In this document: positions 1-8,082 of the stretch, piece after piece
Layout: each line of letters starts with the position of its first letter
Position numbering within the stretch: the first letter of the stretch is position 1
Assembly (NCBI GenBank): GCA_965276755.1
Contig: OZ255625.1
Span: forward strand, 3,286,001 to 3,350,000
DNA length: 64,000 nucleotides
From: CAJCIS01 sp965276755
Lineage (GTDB): Bacteria > Pseudomonadota > Alphaproteobacteria > Acetobacterales > Acetobacteraceae
Direction of reading: 5' to 3'
Translations under genes and position numbers: made by a program
Notes under the pieces: generated by a model
Database searches by the model: none
What the model was told of the DNA's origin: nothing
Seen by the model: only the letters and a program-made list of their open reading frames with translations

Positions 1-566
1 TCGATGGCCTCGCGCTTCAGGGCGGCGATGCCGGCATAGGCCAGGCCCGAGGCCCCGCCGGTTTGCAGGCCTATGACGCGATCGCCCTGTAGCGTCACCA
101 CGCTATGCCCCACTGCATCGGGCACCTCATGCACCACTATTCGGCCCGCAGTACCCGCATCATCGCGGGCGAAATCGGCGAGAAGGTGGGCCAGATTGGC
201 GTCCAGCAGCGTGTCGCCCTGGCACAGCAGGAAATTGGCTTGCAGGTGCGGTGCTGCCTGGCGCAGCGCCGCGCCGAGGGCGGTGCCGGCCGGTTGCTGG
301 CAGAAGCGCAGGGATATCTGGCGCGGCAGGCCCTCGGCGGCATTGCGCACGATGTCCTCGATGCCGACGGGCAGGGCGCCGCTCAGCACCACGAAATCGG
401 TGACGCCAAAGCGCAGCCATTCGCGCATCAGCCAGGCAATGAACGGTCGCTTGCCGATCGGCAGCGCGGCACGCGGTGTGCCCGCATCGATGCGGTCGCT
501 GGATGTGGCAAGTGCGTCCGCCAGGATGACGCATTGGCCGATGGTTGCGGGGCGGTCACTTTGCAT
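1..566 (-). CDS. Sugar nucleotidyltransferase-like protein (3' end beyond window)
   Basis: The frame opens with ATG at 566-564 and stays open to the left edge, giving 188 residues without a stop. The fold resembles NTP_transferase enzymes that activate sugar 1-phosphates: an N-terminal beta-strand (VILADAL), then PRAALPIGKRPFIAWLM, which matches the region after the nucleotide-binding loop, and later LLCQGDTLLD, which resembles the family's nucleotide or metal site. The usual Gly-rich LAGGxGTR loop is not recognisable; LADALATSSDRI stands in its place. It is divergent from a glycosyltransferase, which suggests a surface-glycan locus continuing to the left. The sugar substrate cannot be told from this fragment. 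Confidence 0.7.
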   Translation of the reverse strand, partial: MQSDRPATIGQCVILADALATSSDRIDAGTPRAALPIGKRPFIAWLMREWLRFGVTDFVVLSGALPVGIEDIVRNAAEGLPRQISLRFCQQPAGTALGAALRQAAPHLQANFLLCQGDTLLDANLAHLLADFARDDAGTAGRIVVHEVPDAVGHSVVTLQGDRVIGLQTGGASGLAYAGIAALKREAI

Positions 567-615
567 TGAGCACTCATGTGCCTTAATCGGGCAACCGTGC
601 CAAGGAGGACAGCGT

Positions 616-1839
616 ATGGCCGACCTCCTCTTCATCAGCCATTGCATGCCGTGGCCGCCGGACAAGGGCGAGAAAATCCGCGCCTGGCATTTAATAAAAC
701 ACCTTTCGGCGACATACCGCGTGCACCTTGGCTGCGTCGTGGGCAATCCCGCAGACATGGACCACGTTGCGCATATGCAGAGTGTGTGCGCCAGCGTGGG
801 CGCCTTTGGCATCGATCGGCGCGCCCAGAAAATACGCGCGCTGCTGCGTGCGCGGCCGGGGCGGCCGTTGATGCCGGATTTCTACTCCTCACCGTCCCTG
901 CAACGATGGATTGAAGAGATCCTGCAGCGCGAGCCGATCGCCGCGATCTATATCTACACCGTGGCCATGGCCCCTTACGTGCTTCACGCCATGCAGCCGC
1001 TTCGCCTGCTCGATGCCGTGGACGTCGATTCGGAGAAATGGCGCGAATATGCCGCCAGAACGCGCTTGCCGATGCGGGCGTTCTGGGCGCGCGAGTCCCG
1101 CACGCTGCTCGCTTACGAACGTGCCGCCGCGGCGTCTTGCGCCCGCACGTATTTCGTTTCCGCGTCGGAGGCGCAGCACTTCGTGGCACTCGCGCCCGAA
1201 AGTGCGGGCAGGGTTGCGGCGCTGGAAAACGGCATCGATCTGTCGCGCTTCTCGCCGGCGCACGATTTCGCCTGGCCCTTCGGCGCGCCGGGGCCTTGCG
1301 TGGTTTTCACAGGGCATATGGATTACTGGCCCAATGCGGATGCGGCGCTTTGGTTCGTGCGCGAAATCATGCCGCTGCTTGGCGGTGGCGTGCGCTTCTG
1401 GATCGTCGGCGCAAATCCCACCGCCGAAATCCGCGCGCTCGCCGAACGGCCAGGCGTGCACGTCACCGGGCGCGTGGCGGACGTGCGGCCCTACGTGGCA
1501 CACGCGCGGGCCATCGTTTGCCCGTTGCGCATTGCGCGCGGCATCCAGAACAAGGTGCTGGAGGGCATGGCCATGGGGCGTGTGGTGATTGCCTCGCCGG
1601 CGGCGTTTGAGGGGGTGCGCGCGCAGGCCGGGCGCGATCTGCTGGTGGCCGAAAGGCCGGGCGACTGGGTGCGGGCTATTCGCGAGACACTTAGCCAAGA
1701 CAACGGCAAAATCGAACAACGCGCGCGCGCAGCGATGGAGGCCAATTACGACTGGACAACGGTTTTACGACCGCTCGACGACGATCTGGAAGAAAGACTG
1801 GGGGAGATGTGCCATCCCCCCCAGACCCCCCGTCTTTGA
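616..1839 (+). CDS. Glycosyltransferase, TIGR03087 (exosortase-associated sugar transferase) type
   Basis: This 407-residue GT-B glycosyltransferase probably adds a sugar to a lipid-linked or surface polysaccharide. Its start is fixed by a strong AAGGAGG at 602-608 ahead of ATG 616. The N-terminal MPWPPDKGEKIRAWHLIKHL is the family's acceptor-side signature, and RGIQNKVLEGMAMG with VIASPAAFEGV forms the GT4-like donor-binding end (about residues 298-330). The last 15 or so residues, beginning ERLGEMCHPPQ, are encoded by one arm of the element A repeat (1798-1834), and the stop follows at once. The native C-terminus was therefore probably shorter or has been replaced. Assignment to an EpsH/exosortase system is by family resemblance only; no exosortase is in the window. 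Confidence 0.82.
   Translation: MADLLFISHCMPWPPDKGEKIRAWHLIKHLSATYRVHLGCVVGNPADMDHVAHMQSVCASVGAFGIDRRAQKIRALLRARPGRPLMPDFYSSPSLQRWIEEILQREPIAAIYIYTVAMAPYVLHAMQPLRLLDAVDVDSEKWREYAARTRLPMRAFWARESRTLLAYERAAAASCARTYFVSASEAQHFVALAPESAGRVAALENGIDLSRFSPAHDFAWPFGAPGPCVVFTGHMDYWPNADAALWFVREIMPLLGGGVRFWIVGANPTAEIRALAERPGVHVTGRVADVRPYVAHARAIVCPLRIARGIQNKVLEGMAMGRVVIASPAAFEGVRAQAGRDLLVAERPGDWVRAIRETLSQDNGKIEQRARAAMEANYDWTTVLRPLDDDLEERLGEMCHPPQTPRL
1798..1834 (+). repeat. Element A, single left arm inside a gene end
   Basis: This is a complete 37-bp left arm (CTGGGGGAGATGTGCC to CCCCCCGTC) with no partner arm. It lies within the last codons of the glycosyltransferase gene and is translated in frame. Confidence 0.95.
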
Positions 1840-1849
1840 TTTCGCGTCT

Positions 1850-2080
1850 CTAGTTTCCGGTTTTCAGGCCTATGCCGGCGAACTTCTTGTTGAATTTGGC
1901 GACCTGGCCGCCTGTGTCCATGATGCGCTGCACGCCGGTCCAGGCGGGATGGCTCTTGGGGTCCACGTCCAGGCGGAGCGTGTCGCCCGCCTTTCCGTAG
2001 CAGGAGCGCGTCTGGTAGGACGTGCCGTCGGTCATCACGACGGTGATGTCGTGATATTCGGGGTGGATGCCGGCCTTCAT
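1850..2080 (-). CDS. rpmE: 50S ribosomal protein L31
   Basis: The 76-residue product matches L31 along its length: MKAGIHPEYHDITVVMTDG at the start, then TRSCYGKAGDTLRLDVDP and SHPAWTGVQRIMDTGGQV. It is the zinc-free (C-) type, because the paired CxxC ligands are missing and only one Cys is present. It is a component of the large ribosomal subunit bridging the central protuberance to the small subunit. It is convergent with the glycosyltransferase, 10 bp from that gene's stop, and divergent from hemW. Confidence 0.97.
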   Translation of the reverse strand: MKAGIHPEYHDITVVMTDGTSYQTRSCYGKAGDTLRLDVDPKSHPAWTGVQRIMDTGGQVAKFNKKFAGIGLKTGN

Positions 2081-2197
2081 GGTGGTGCCTCGCGCATAGG
2101 ATGGCGCCCCCGATGTCCGACCGGGCGCGCTGGTGAGCGGCCTATAACGGCGACGCGCCCCGCGGGCAAGCTTGCCGCGTCACGGCGCGGGGGCCAT

Positions 2198-3352
2198 GTG
2201 CGGCCCGTGCCCCTCGCGCTTTACATCCATTGGCCGTTTTGCCTGAGCAAATGCCCGTATTGCGACTTTAACAGCCACGTTCGTGACAGCATTGATCAGG
2301 CGCGCTTCGCGGCCGCCCTGCGGCGGGAACTGGCCTGGGAGGCCGCGCGCCTTGGGCCGCGCCGGCTGGGCAGCATCTTCTTCGGCGGGGGCACGCCCAG
2401 CCTGATGGCGCCTCAGACGGTAGCCGCGCTGATTGCCGATGCGCGCGCCCTGTTCGTCGCAGAGGACGATCTGGAGATTACCCTGGAGGCCAACCCGACC
2501 AGCGTAGAGGCCGGGCGCCTGGCTGCATTTCGGGAGGCGGGCGTGAGCCGGCTCTCGCTGGGGGTGCAGGCGCTTGATGACGTGGCGCTGGCCGCGCTAG
2601 GGCGCCGCCATAGCGCGGGCGAGGCGATGGCGGCGCTGGAGCACGCGCGTGCGATTTTTCCGCGTTTGTCGTTCGATTTGATTTATGCTCGGCCCGGGCA
2701 GGAACTGGCCGCGTGGCGGACCGAGTTGCGGCGCGCGTTGGGGCTGGCCGCGGACCATCTGTCTTTGTATCAGTTGACGATCGAGCCTGGGACGGCGTTC
2801 GAGGCGCCGCACCGGCGCGGACAGATCGTGCTGCCGGACGATGATATTTCCGCCCAGCTGTATGACGCCACGGGCGAGGCATGCGCGGGGTTCGGGATGG
2901 CAGCTTATGAGATCTCCAATTATGCGCGCCCGGGTGCGGAGAGCCGGCATAATTTGGCGTATTGGCGTTACAGTGATTACGCCGGCATCGGGCCGGGTGC
3001 GCATGGGCGCGTCATGATCGATGGCACGCTGCGCGCCACGCGTCGGCACCGCGCGCCCGAGCCTTGGGCCGAGCGCGTGGAGCGGGACGGGCATGGCAGT
3101 ACGCAGGAGGAGGTTGTGGCGCCGCGCGATCGGGCGCGCGAGGCGTTGCTGATGGGGTTGCGGTTGGTTGAGGGGATTGATTTGGGGTGGTTTGAGGGAC
3201 GGACGGGGATGGCGTTGGGCGATGCAGTGGACGAGGGTATATTTCGCGCCTGTGTCGAAGAGGGATATCTTGTGGTCGGCGAGGGCAAGCTGCGCGCGAC
3301 GTCCGAGGGCCGCCGCCGTCTGGACGCGTTGCTGCCCCGCCTAGTGCTATAG
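2198..3352 (+). CDS. hemW: HemW, radical SAM heme chaperone
   Basis: HemW is a HemN-like radical SAM protein that binds heme and is thought to insert it into respiratory enzymes. The product of about 384 residues has the CLSKCPYCDFNS cluster motif (CxxxCxxC followed by Phe rather than Cys, which is typical of HemW and not of coproporphyrinogen dehydrogenase), then FFGGGTPSLM and the C-terminal HemN domain. The frame is open far upstream, but homology begins at PLALYIHWPF, so I take GTG 2198; GTG 2207 is the alternative. No strong ribosome site is visible. A decayed second copy of its last 45 or so codons lies about 0.8 kb downstream. Confidence 0.9.
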   Translation: MRPVPLALYIHWPFCLSKCPYCDFNSHVRDSIDQARFAAALRRELAWEAARLGPRRLGSIFFGGGTPSLMAPQTVAALIADARALFVAEDDLEITLEANPTSVEAGRLAAFREAGVSRLSLGVQALDDVALAALGRRHSAGEAMAALEHARAIFPRLSFDLIYARPGQELAAWRTELRRALGLAADHLSLYQLTIEPGTAFEAPHRRGQIVLPDDDISAQLYDATGEACAGFGMAAYEISNYARPGAESRHNLAYWRYSDYAGIGPGAHGRVMIDGTLRATRRHRAPEPWAERVERDGHGSTQEEVVAPRDRAREALLMGLRLVEGIDLGWFEGRTGMALGDAVDEGIFRACVEEGYLVVGEGKLRATSEGRRRLDALLPRLVL

Positions 3353-3390
3353 CCAGGTGTGGCGCCGGAGCCTGTTCTGCTTCTACCACA

Positions 3391-3428
3391 GACAGGGGGT
3401 TTTGGGGGGGATGGCACATCTCCCTAAT
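3391..3428 (+). repeat. Element A, single right arm (degenerate)
   Basis: A diverged right arm (GACAGGGGGTTTTGG, then GGCACATCTCCC) lies between hemW and the convergent secreted-protein gene. Confidence 0.8.
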
Positions 3429-3452
3429 CTTTTTTGACCAATGCGCTTTGTC

Positions 3453-3851
3453 CTAGGGGCAAGCGCCGGAAGTGAGCCTGGCGCTGAAGACGTAATTACC
3501 CGTTGGGCCGTTATTGTTGTTCCCGAAAACTGTGCTTGGAAACTTGCCGGTTGCCGTCGGATGGTCGCCAAACCCGTCCGTGTAAGCCAGGCTGAAGTAG
3601 TTGTTGCCAAAACACGTGTAGGTCCCTGTTGCGGTGTCTCCCTTGTTGTTCTTGGAGGCGCCCGCGGCAGAAAAAGCATCTCCAGGTCCGAACGTGAGGG
3701 TATATTTGTTCTTGGCTCCTGTACTGTAAGTGGCGCTCTCGCACATTACTGTTGTGGTTGTCATCATGGACGCGCACTGATCGGCGTGGGCCAGCGGTGC
3801 GAGGGCGAGTGCTAAGATTGCGCTTGCGAAAGACCGTACTATTGTGTGCAT
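3453..3851 (-). CDS. Small secreted protein of unknown function
   Basis: This 132-residue protein has a clear signal peptide, MHTIVRSFASAILALALAPLAHA, with cleavage expected before DQ. The mature part is rich in Thr, Gly and Asn and has four Cys (QCASM, VMCES, YTCFG, SGACP) that could form two disulfides. ATG 3851 is preceded by GGAGAGG on the minus strand, which decides the start over the longer open frame. It sits between intact hemW and the degenerate hemW tail. I do not recognise a family. The similarly sized secreted protein at 19521-19958 has a comparable design but no obvious sequence similarity. Confidence 0.75.
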   Translation of the reverse strand: MHTIVRSFASAILALALAPLAHADQCASMMTTTTVMCESATYSTGAKNKYTLTFGPGDAFSAAGASKNNKGDTATGTYTCFGNNYFSLAYTDGFGDHPTATGKFPSTVFGNNNNGPTGNYVFSARLTSGACP

Positions 3852-3984
3852 GGCTGCCTCTCCTTCCATTTTAGGCGGTGATCTTACACGAACGTTCATC
3901 GCGTGGGAACAGTCTTGCCCTGGCCATGCACGCACGCAACCTGGACGATGGGTGTCGTTGCAAACGACAACCGCTTCGCACTGC

Positions 3985-4160
3985 CCGCAGACATTGACTA
4001 CGCGCGCGCGGCAGGCGGATACAGGGGCGCCTCCTTCGTGCTCGGTTTCCTGGCGGTGTGCGTTGAGGAAGGCTATATCGAATTGGCAGGAACGGTCTTG
4101 CGAGCGACGCGGGCTGGATGGCGCCGCCTTGATGCCATGCTTCCTCAATGGTTGCTGTAG
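3985..4160 (+). pseudogene. Degenerate duplicate of the hemW 3' end
   Basis: The plus-strand frame ending at 4160 encodes VCVEEGYIELAGTVLRATR then WRRLDAMLPQWLL, which lines up with the intact HemW end ACVEEGYLVVGEGKLRATS then RRRLDALLPRLVL, including the stop position. Similarity fades upstream, where ADIDYARAAGG may match GIDLGWFEGRTG of HemW, and there is no credible start or SAM domain. It is therefore a tail fragment left by a duplication or a replacement event. Confidence 0.8.
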
Positions 4161-4353
4161 CAGAGAAGTCGATTGCAATCGGCCTATACACCAGGCTCGC
4201 GCGACGGTTGCAACAACCCGCAGCTGCACTCAGCAATGCCAGTTCGTTTTGCTTTACGCTTCCAGCTTGCCTCCTTTTGCAACATAACATATAGACTTCA
4301 TGGCAAAACGGTTTTGCATACCAGCGTAGTGCAAGTGTCTAGGTCAGGAGGCG
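4161..4353. other. Intergenic stretch upstream of the repeat protein
   Basis: No gene or repeat was recognised here. It is locally AT-richer around 4285-4325 than the surrounding DNA and presumably holds the promoter of the next gene, but I could not pick convincing -35/-10 boxes. Confidence 0.4.
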
Positions 4354-4359
4354 ATGGCC

Positions 4360-6579
4360 GTGAAGAGAACAGCGCCCGGAGCTGCGGTCCTCTGTGCATT
4401 CGGTCTGCTTGCAGGATCTGCTGGGGCGAGGCCGGCCAAACTGACCACCCTCTATCAATTTCCTGGCGGTGGCGACGCGGCTTTTCCGCTGAACGCGGGC
4501 GTGGTCAATGTCGGCGGCCTCTTTTATGGCGTCGCGGTATACGGTGGAGCTTATGGACGCGGCGCGGTCTACGCGGTTGATGCCAAGAGTGGTGCCGAAA
4601 CGATTGTCTACTCCTTCCAGGGGCTTGGCGACGGCGCTGGCCCTGAAGCGGTACTCGTTCTGGCAAATGGCCTGCTCTACGGTACTACAGGCAGCGGCGG
4701 CGCCAATGGTCTGGGCACTATCTTTTCGATCAACCCTGCCGGGAATGTGCTCACCACGCTCTACAGCTTCACCTCAGTGACGGGAAGCAATACCACGGGC
4801 GCGCTGTTTCCCATCGGCACTACGCTCTATGGTACTGCGGCCACCGGCGGCACTTCGAACTATGGCACGGCCTTCGCCTTTGATACGACAACCAACAGCG
4901 CCACCACGCTCTACACGTTCACGGGCGGAGCGGACGGCGCCAGTCCCAGTTCGGGCTTTGTCGAGTATGACGGTCTGCTCTACAGCGTTGCCTCAGGCGG
5001 TGGTGCGGCAAACGCAGGAACCGTGTTCTCGATCGATCCGACAAGCGGCGCGGAACATACGATCTACAGTTTCACCTTCGGCGCGGATGGCGGTATGTTG
5101 GACGCACCCCTGGTTTTGGTCGGCAAACTGCTTTACGGCGTTGCCGGTTACGGGGGCGCCAATGGCGCCGGCACGCTGTTTTCCATAAATCCGGCGAACG
5201 GCGCAGAACACACACTCTATACCTTTACCGGAAAGGCCGATGGCGGCAATCCGGAGGCAGGGCTGCTCGCTCTGGGCAACAGGCTCTCTGGCACCACCGT
5301 CACCGGCGGTTCCGATGGAAAGGGCACGATCTTCAGCTACAGCCTCAAGACGGGGCAGCAGACGAGTTTGTACGCGTTCACCGGGGGTGCCGATAGCGGC
5401 ACCCCCGATGGCCAGCTGATTGCCATTGGCAACACGCTCTATGGAACCGCTACCGGTCCGGAGGTGCGCAACACGGATAATGGTGCGGTTTTTTCATTTA
5501 ATCTGAAGACGGGCGTGGAAGCCACGCTGCATGAGTTCATCGGCGCCAATCCGCTTTTCGCCGTGGCGCAGGACGCGGCATTGATCGCTGTGGGTGGCAC
5601 TCTTTATGGCACCACAACGGAGGGCGGGCTTGCCTATGTCGGCTCCGTCTACAGCATAAATCCGAAAACGGGCGCGGAGATGACTCTCTACACCTTCAAA
5701 GGCGGGGCGGATGGCGGCTTTCCCAATGGCGCCCTGCTCATTTCCAACGGCTTGCTCTATGGCGCGGCAGCCAGCGGTGGCAGCACCAATAATGGCGCGC
5801 TGTTCAGCATCGATCCGACCACCGGTACTGAAACGACTCTCTACAGTTTCAGCGGAGGCAGCGACGGTGCCGTTCCCAATGGCGGGCTCCTGAATGTCAA
5901 CGGCATTCTTTACGGTACGACCTCGGCCGGCGGCACGTACGGCGCGGGCACGATTTTCAAATTTGATCCGTCGAGCAATACCTTGATGACCGTGTACACC
6001 TTCACGTTTGGCAACGACGGCGGCTTGCCGCAATCCGGCCTGATCGCACTCGGCAAGCTGCTCTATGGAACGACGGAAGTGGGCGGCGCGTTCTTCGCCG
6101 GCAACGTATTCTCGTTTGATCCGTCCACGTCCACAGAGACAAGTCTCTACCCCTTCACCGGCGGCGCAGATGGTTACTTTCCCAAATCCCACCTCGTTGC
6201 AATCGGTGGCAACCTGTACGGCACGACTGTCTATGGCGGCACGCAGGAGCCGCAGTGTTACGGGCTTGGCTGTGGCGTGGTCTATGAAGTCAATCCGTCG
6301 ACGGGCGCCGAGTCTGTTGTTCACGCCTTCAGCGGCAGCGATGGTGTTTTTCCCACCCAAGCGCTCACCGTTGTAGGGAAGACACTTTATGGTGGGGCGG
6401 GCAACATGATCTTCGACATCAATACCCGTTCGAACAGCTTTACGCCGCTGTATGCGTTTCCCGGTGGTATCGGCCCATCGGGTCTTGCTGCGCCCCTTCT
6501 CGCGGTTGGCAAGGCGTTCTACGGTATCAGCGCGGGAGGGACCGTGAATATGGGTGAAGTCTTCAGCTTCGTGCCTTGA
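4360..6579 (+). CDS. Secreted protein of about 14 TIGR03803 (GloVer-type) repeats
   Basis: A signal peptide (KRTAPGAAVLCAFGLLAGSAGA) is followed by about 14 tandem units of roughly 50 residues. Each has the pattern TLYSF-tGGaDGa-P-GLl-G--LYGTT--GG---GTIFSIDP--G-E, the TIGR03803 extracellular repeat expected to fold into beta-propeller-like blades. There is no membrane anchor or sorting signal at the C-terminus. The AGGAGG at 4346-4351 lies only 2 nt before ATG 4354 but 8 nt before GTG 4360, so GTG 4360 is the likelier start; ATG 4354 would add two residues. The function of the family is unknown; an adhesive or matrix role is a guess. Confidence 0.8.
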   Translation: MKRTAPGAAVLCAFGLLAGSAGARPAKLTTLYQFPGGGDAAFPLNAGVVNVGGLFYGVAVYGGAYGRGAVYAVDAKSGAETIVYSFQGLGDGAGPEAVLVLANGLLYGTTGSGGANGLGTIFSINPAGNVLTTLYSFTSVTGSNTTGALFPIGTTLYGTAATGGTSNYGTAFAFDTTTNSATTLYTFTGGADGASPSSGFVEYDGLLYSVASGGGAANAGTVFSIDPTSGAEHTIYSFTFGADGGMLDAPLVLVGKLLYGVAGYGGANGAGTLFSINPANGAEHTLYTFTGKADGGNPEAGLLALGNRLSGTTVTGGSDGKGTIFSYSLKTGQQTSLYAFTGGADSGTPDGQLIAIGNTLYGTATGPEVRNTDNGAVFSFNLKTGVEATLHEFIGANPLFAVAQDAALIAVGGTLYGTTTEGGLAYVGSVYSINPKTGAEMTLYTFKGGADGGFPNGALLISNGLLYGAAASGGSTNNGALFSIDPTTGTETTLYSFSGGSDGAVPNGGLLNVNGILYGTTSAGGTYGAGTIFKFDPSSNTLMTVYTFTFGNDGGLPQSGLIALGKLLYGTTEVGGAFFAGNVFSFDPSTSTETSLYPFTGGADGYFPKSHLVAIGGNLYGTTVYGGTQEPQCYGLGCGVVYEVNPSTGAESVVHAFSGSDGVFPTQALTVVGKTLYGGAGNMIFDINTRSNSFTPLYAFPGGIGPSGLAAPLLAVGKAFYGISAGGTVNMGEVFSFVP

Positions 6580-6603
6580 GTATTATCGAAGGTCCTGTCG
6601 GTT

Positions 6604-7938
6604 CTACGCGCCGGCCAGTGTCAGCCCCTCGACCATGATCGTCGGCGCGTCCGTGCCGCGCCGGAACACCAGATCGTTCGCCGGCGTCAGGTGCATGAAC
6701 ATGTCGAGCAGATTGCCGGCAACCGTGATTTCGGCCACAGGTTCGGCGAGCGCGCCACCGCGGATCATGAAGCCTGCGGCCCCGCGGCTGTAATCGCCGG
6801 TCAGCGGATTGAGGCTGTTGCCGATCATTTCGGTGATGTAGAGGCCTTCGGTAATGCCGCCGATCATGTCTGCGGGCGAGATGCTGCCTGCCTCCATATA
6901 GAGGTTCGTCGCGGACGGGCCGGGCGGATTGGTGGTGCCGCGGCTGGCGTGGCCGGTGGTTTTCAGGCCGAGCTGGCGGGCGCTGCGATCGTCCAGTAGC
7001 CAGGTCTGCAGCACGCCGTCGGCCACGATCTCGCGCCGGCGCGTGGGCACGCCCTCGCCGTCGAAGGTGCCAGAGCGGCTGCCGCGCACGCGGCGCGGAT
7101 CGTCGATGATGGTAATGCCGGACGGGAAAAGCTGCTGTCCCAACTTGTCTTTCAGGAACGTGGTGCCGCGCGCCACGCTGGCGCCATTGATCAGGCCGGA
7201 CAGGTGGCTCACCAGGCTGCCAGACACGCGCGGATCATAGACGACCGGCATCTTGGCGGTTTTCGGCCGCGTGGGATTCATGCGCGCAACTGCACGGTCG
7301 CCGGCGCGGCGGCCGATGGTGGCGGGATCATCCAGATCGCTCAGGTGCAGCGTGCTGTGGTAGTCGTAATCGCGCTGCATGTCCGTGCCGGCTCCGGCCA
7401 GGACCGAGGCGGACACGGAATGACTGGTCCGCGCGAAATGGCCGGCAAATCCGGCCGAGGTCGCCAGATACGCGTCCGTGCGGCCGTAGCCGGCGCTGCC
7501 GCCTTCGGAGTTTGTCACGCCGGGCACTTGCAGGGCGGCTTCCTCGGCGGTTTGCGCGCGCTCGATCAGGCTGGCCAGATCAGGTTCTTGCGCGTCGAGC
7601 AGGTCGAGTGTCGCGCCGTCCTCCGGCGTTTGCACGGCCTGTTCGGACAGCGCGCTGAACGGGTCTTCGGGCACGACGCGCGCCATGGCGACCGCGCGGC
7701 TGGCGAGCGCGGCAAAGCCTGACGGGTCCACGTTGCTGGCCGAAACGATGGCGGTGCGCTGGCCCACGAACACGCGCAGGCCGAGGTCGCGCGATTCGGC
7801 GCGTTCGAGCGTTTCCATTTGGCCGAGGCGGCGTTCGACGCTGACGGAGGTGCGCGCGTAGAGGATGGCGTCGGCTGCGTCGGCGCCGGCGTGGCGGGCG
7901 CGGGTGATGAGGTCGTTTATTATTTCAAGGGATTGCAT
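6604..7938 (-). CDS. pmbA: PmbA/TldE, TldD-PmbA family protease subunit
   Basis: The 444-residue product has the PmbA start (EIINDLITRARHAGADAADA) and the conserved C-terminal block with LTGDYSRGAAGFMIRGG and VAEITVAGNL. PmbA is the non-catalytic partner of the TldD metalloprotease, which degrades unfolded peptides and processes some ribosomally made peptides; TldD is not in this window. The length is normal for the family. It follows a B-type palindrome on its upstream side. The identification is secure, but the substrate is unknown. Confidence 0.92.
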   Translation of the reverse strand: MQSLEIINDLITRARHAGADAADAILYARTSVSVERRLGQMETLERAESRDLGLRVFVGQRTAIVSASNVDPSGFAALASRAVAMARVVPEDPFSALSEQAVQTPEDGATLDLLDAQEPDLASLIERAQTAEEAALQVPGVTNSEGGSAGYGRTDAYLATSAGFAGHFARTSHSVSASVLAGAGTDMQRDYDYHSTLHLSDLDDPATIGRRAGDRAVARMNPTRPKTAKMPVVYDPRVSGSLVSHLSGLINGASVARGTTFLKDKLGQQLFPSGITIIDDPRRVRGSRSGTFDGEGVPTRRREIVADGVLQTWLLDDRSARQLGLKTTGHASRGTTNPPGPSATNLYMEAGSISPADMIGGITEGLYITEMIGNSLNPLTGDYSRGAAGFMIRGGALAEPVAEITVAGNLLDMFMHLTPANDLVFRRGTDAPTIMVEGLTLAGA

Positions 7939-7956
7939 TTGAGTCTTTCAGTTTTT

Positions 7957-8079
7957 GGGGCTCCGCCCCAAACCCCGCTGGGGCCTGAGGCCCCAGACCC
8001 CCATCTTTTTGCGGGTACATAAATGGGGGTTTGGGGCCTCAGGCCCCAGCGGGGGTCCAGGGGGCAGAGCCCCCTGGCC
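7957..8079. repeat. Element B palindrome
   Basis: A composite inverted repeat holds nested palindromes such as GGGGCCTGAGGCCCC and CCAGGGGGCAGAGCCCCCTGG. The outer halves are approximate reverse complements around ATCTTTTTGCGG. It fills most of the gap between pmbA and the M16 protease gene. Confidence 0.9.
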
Positions 8080-8082
8080 TTT

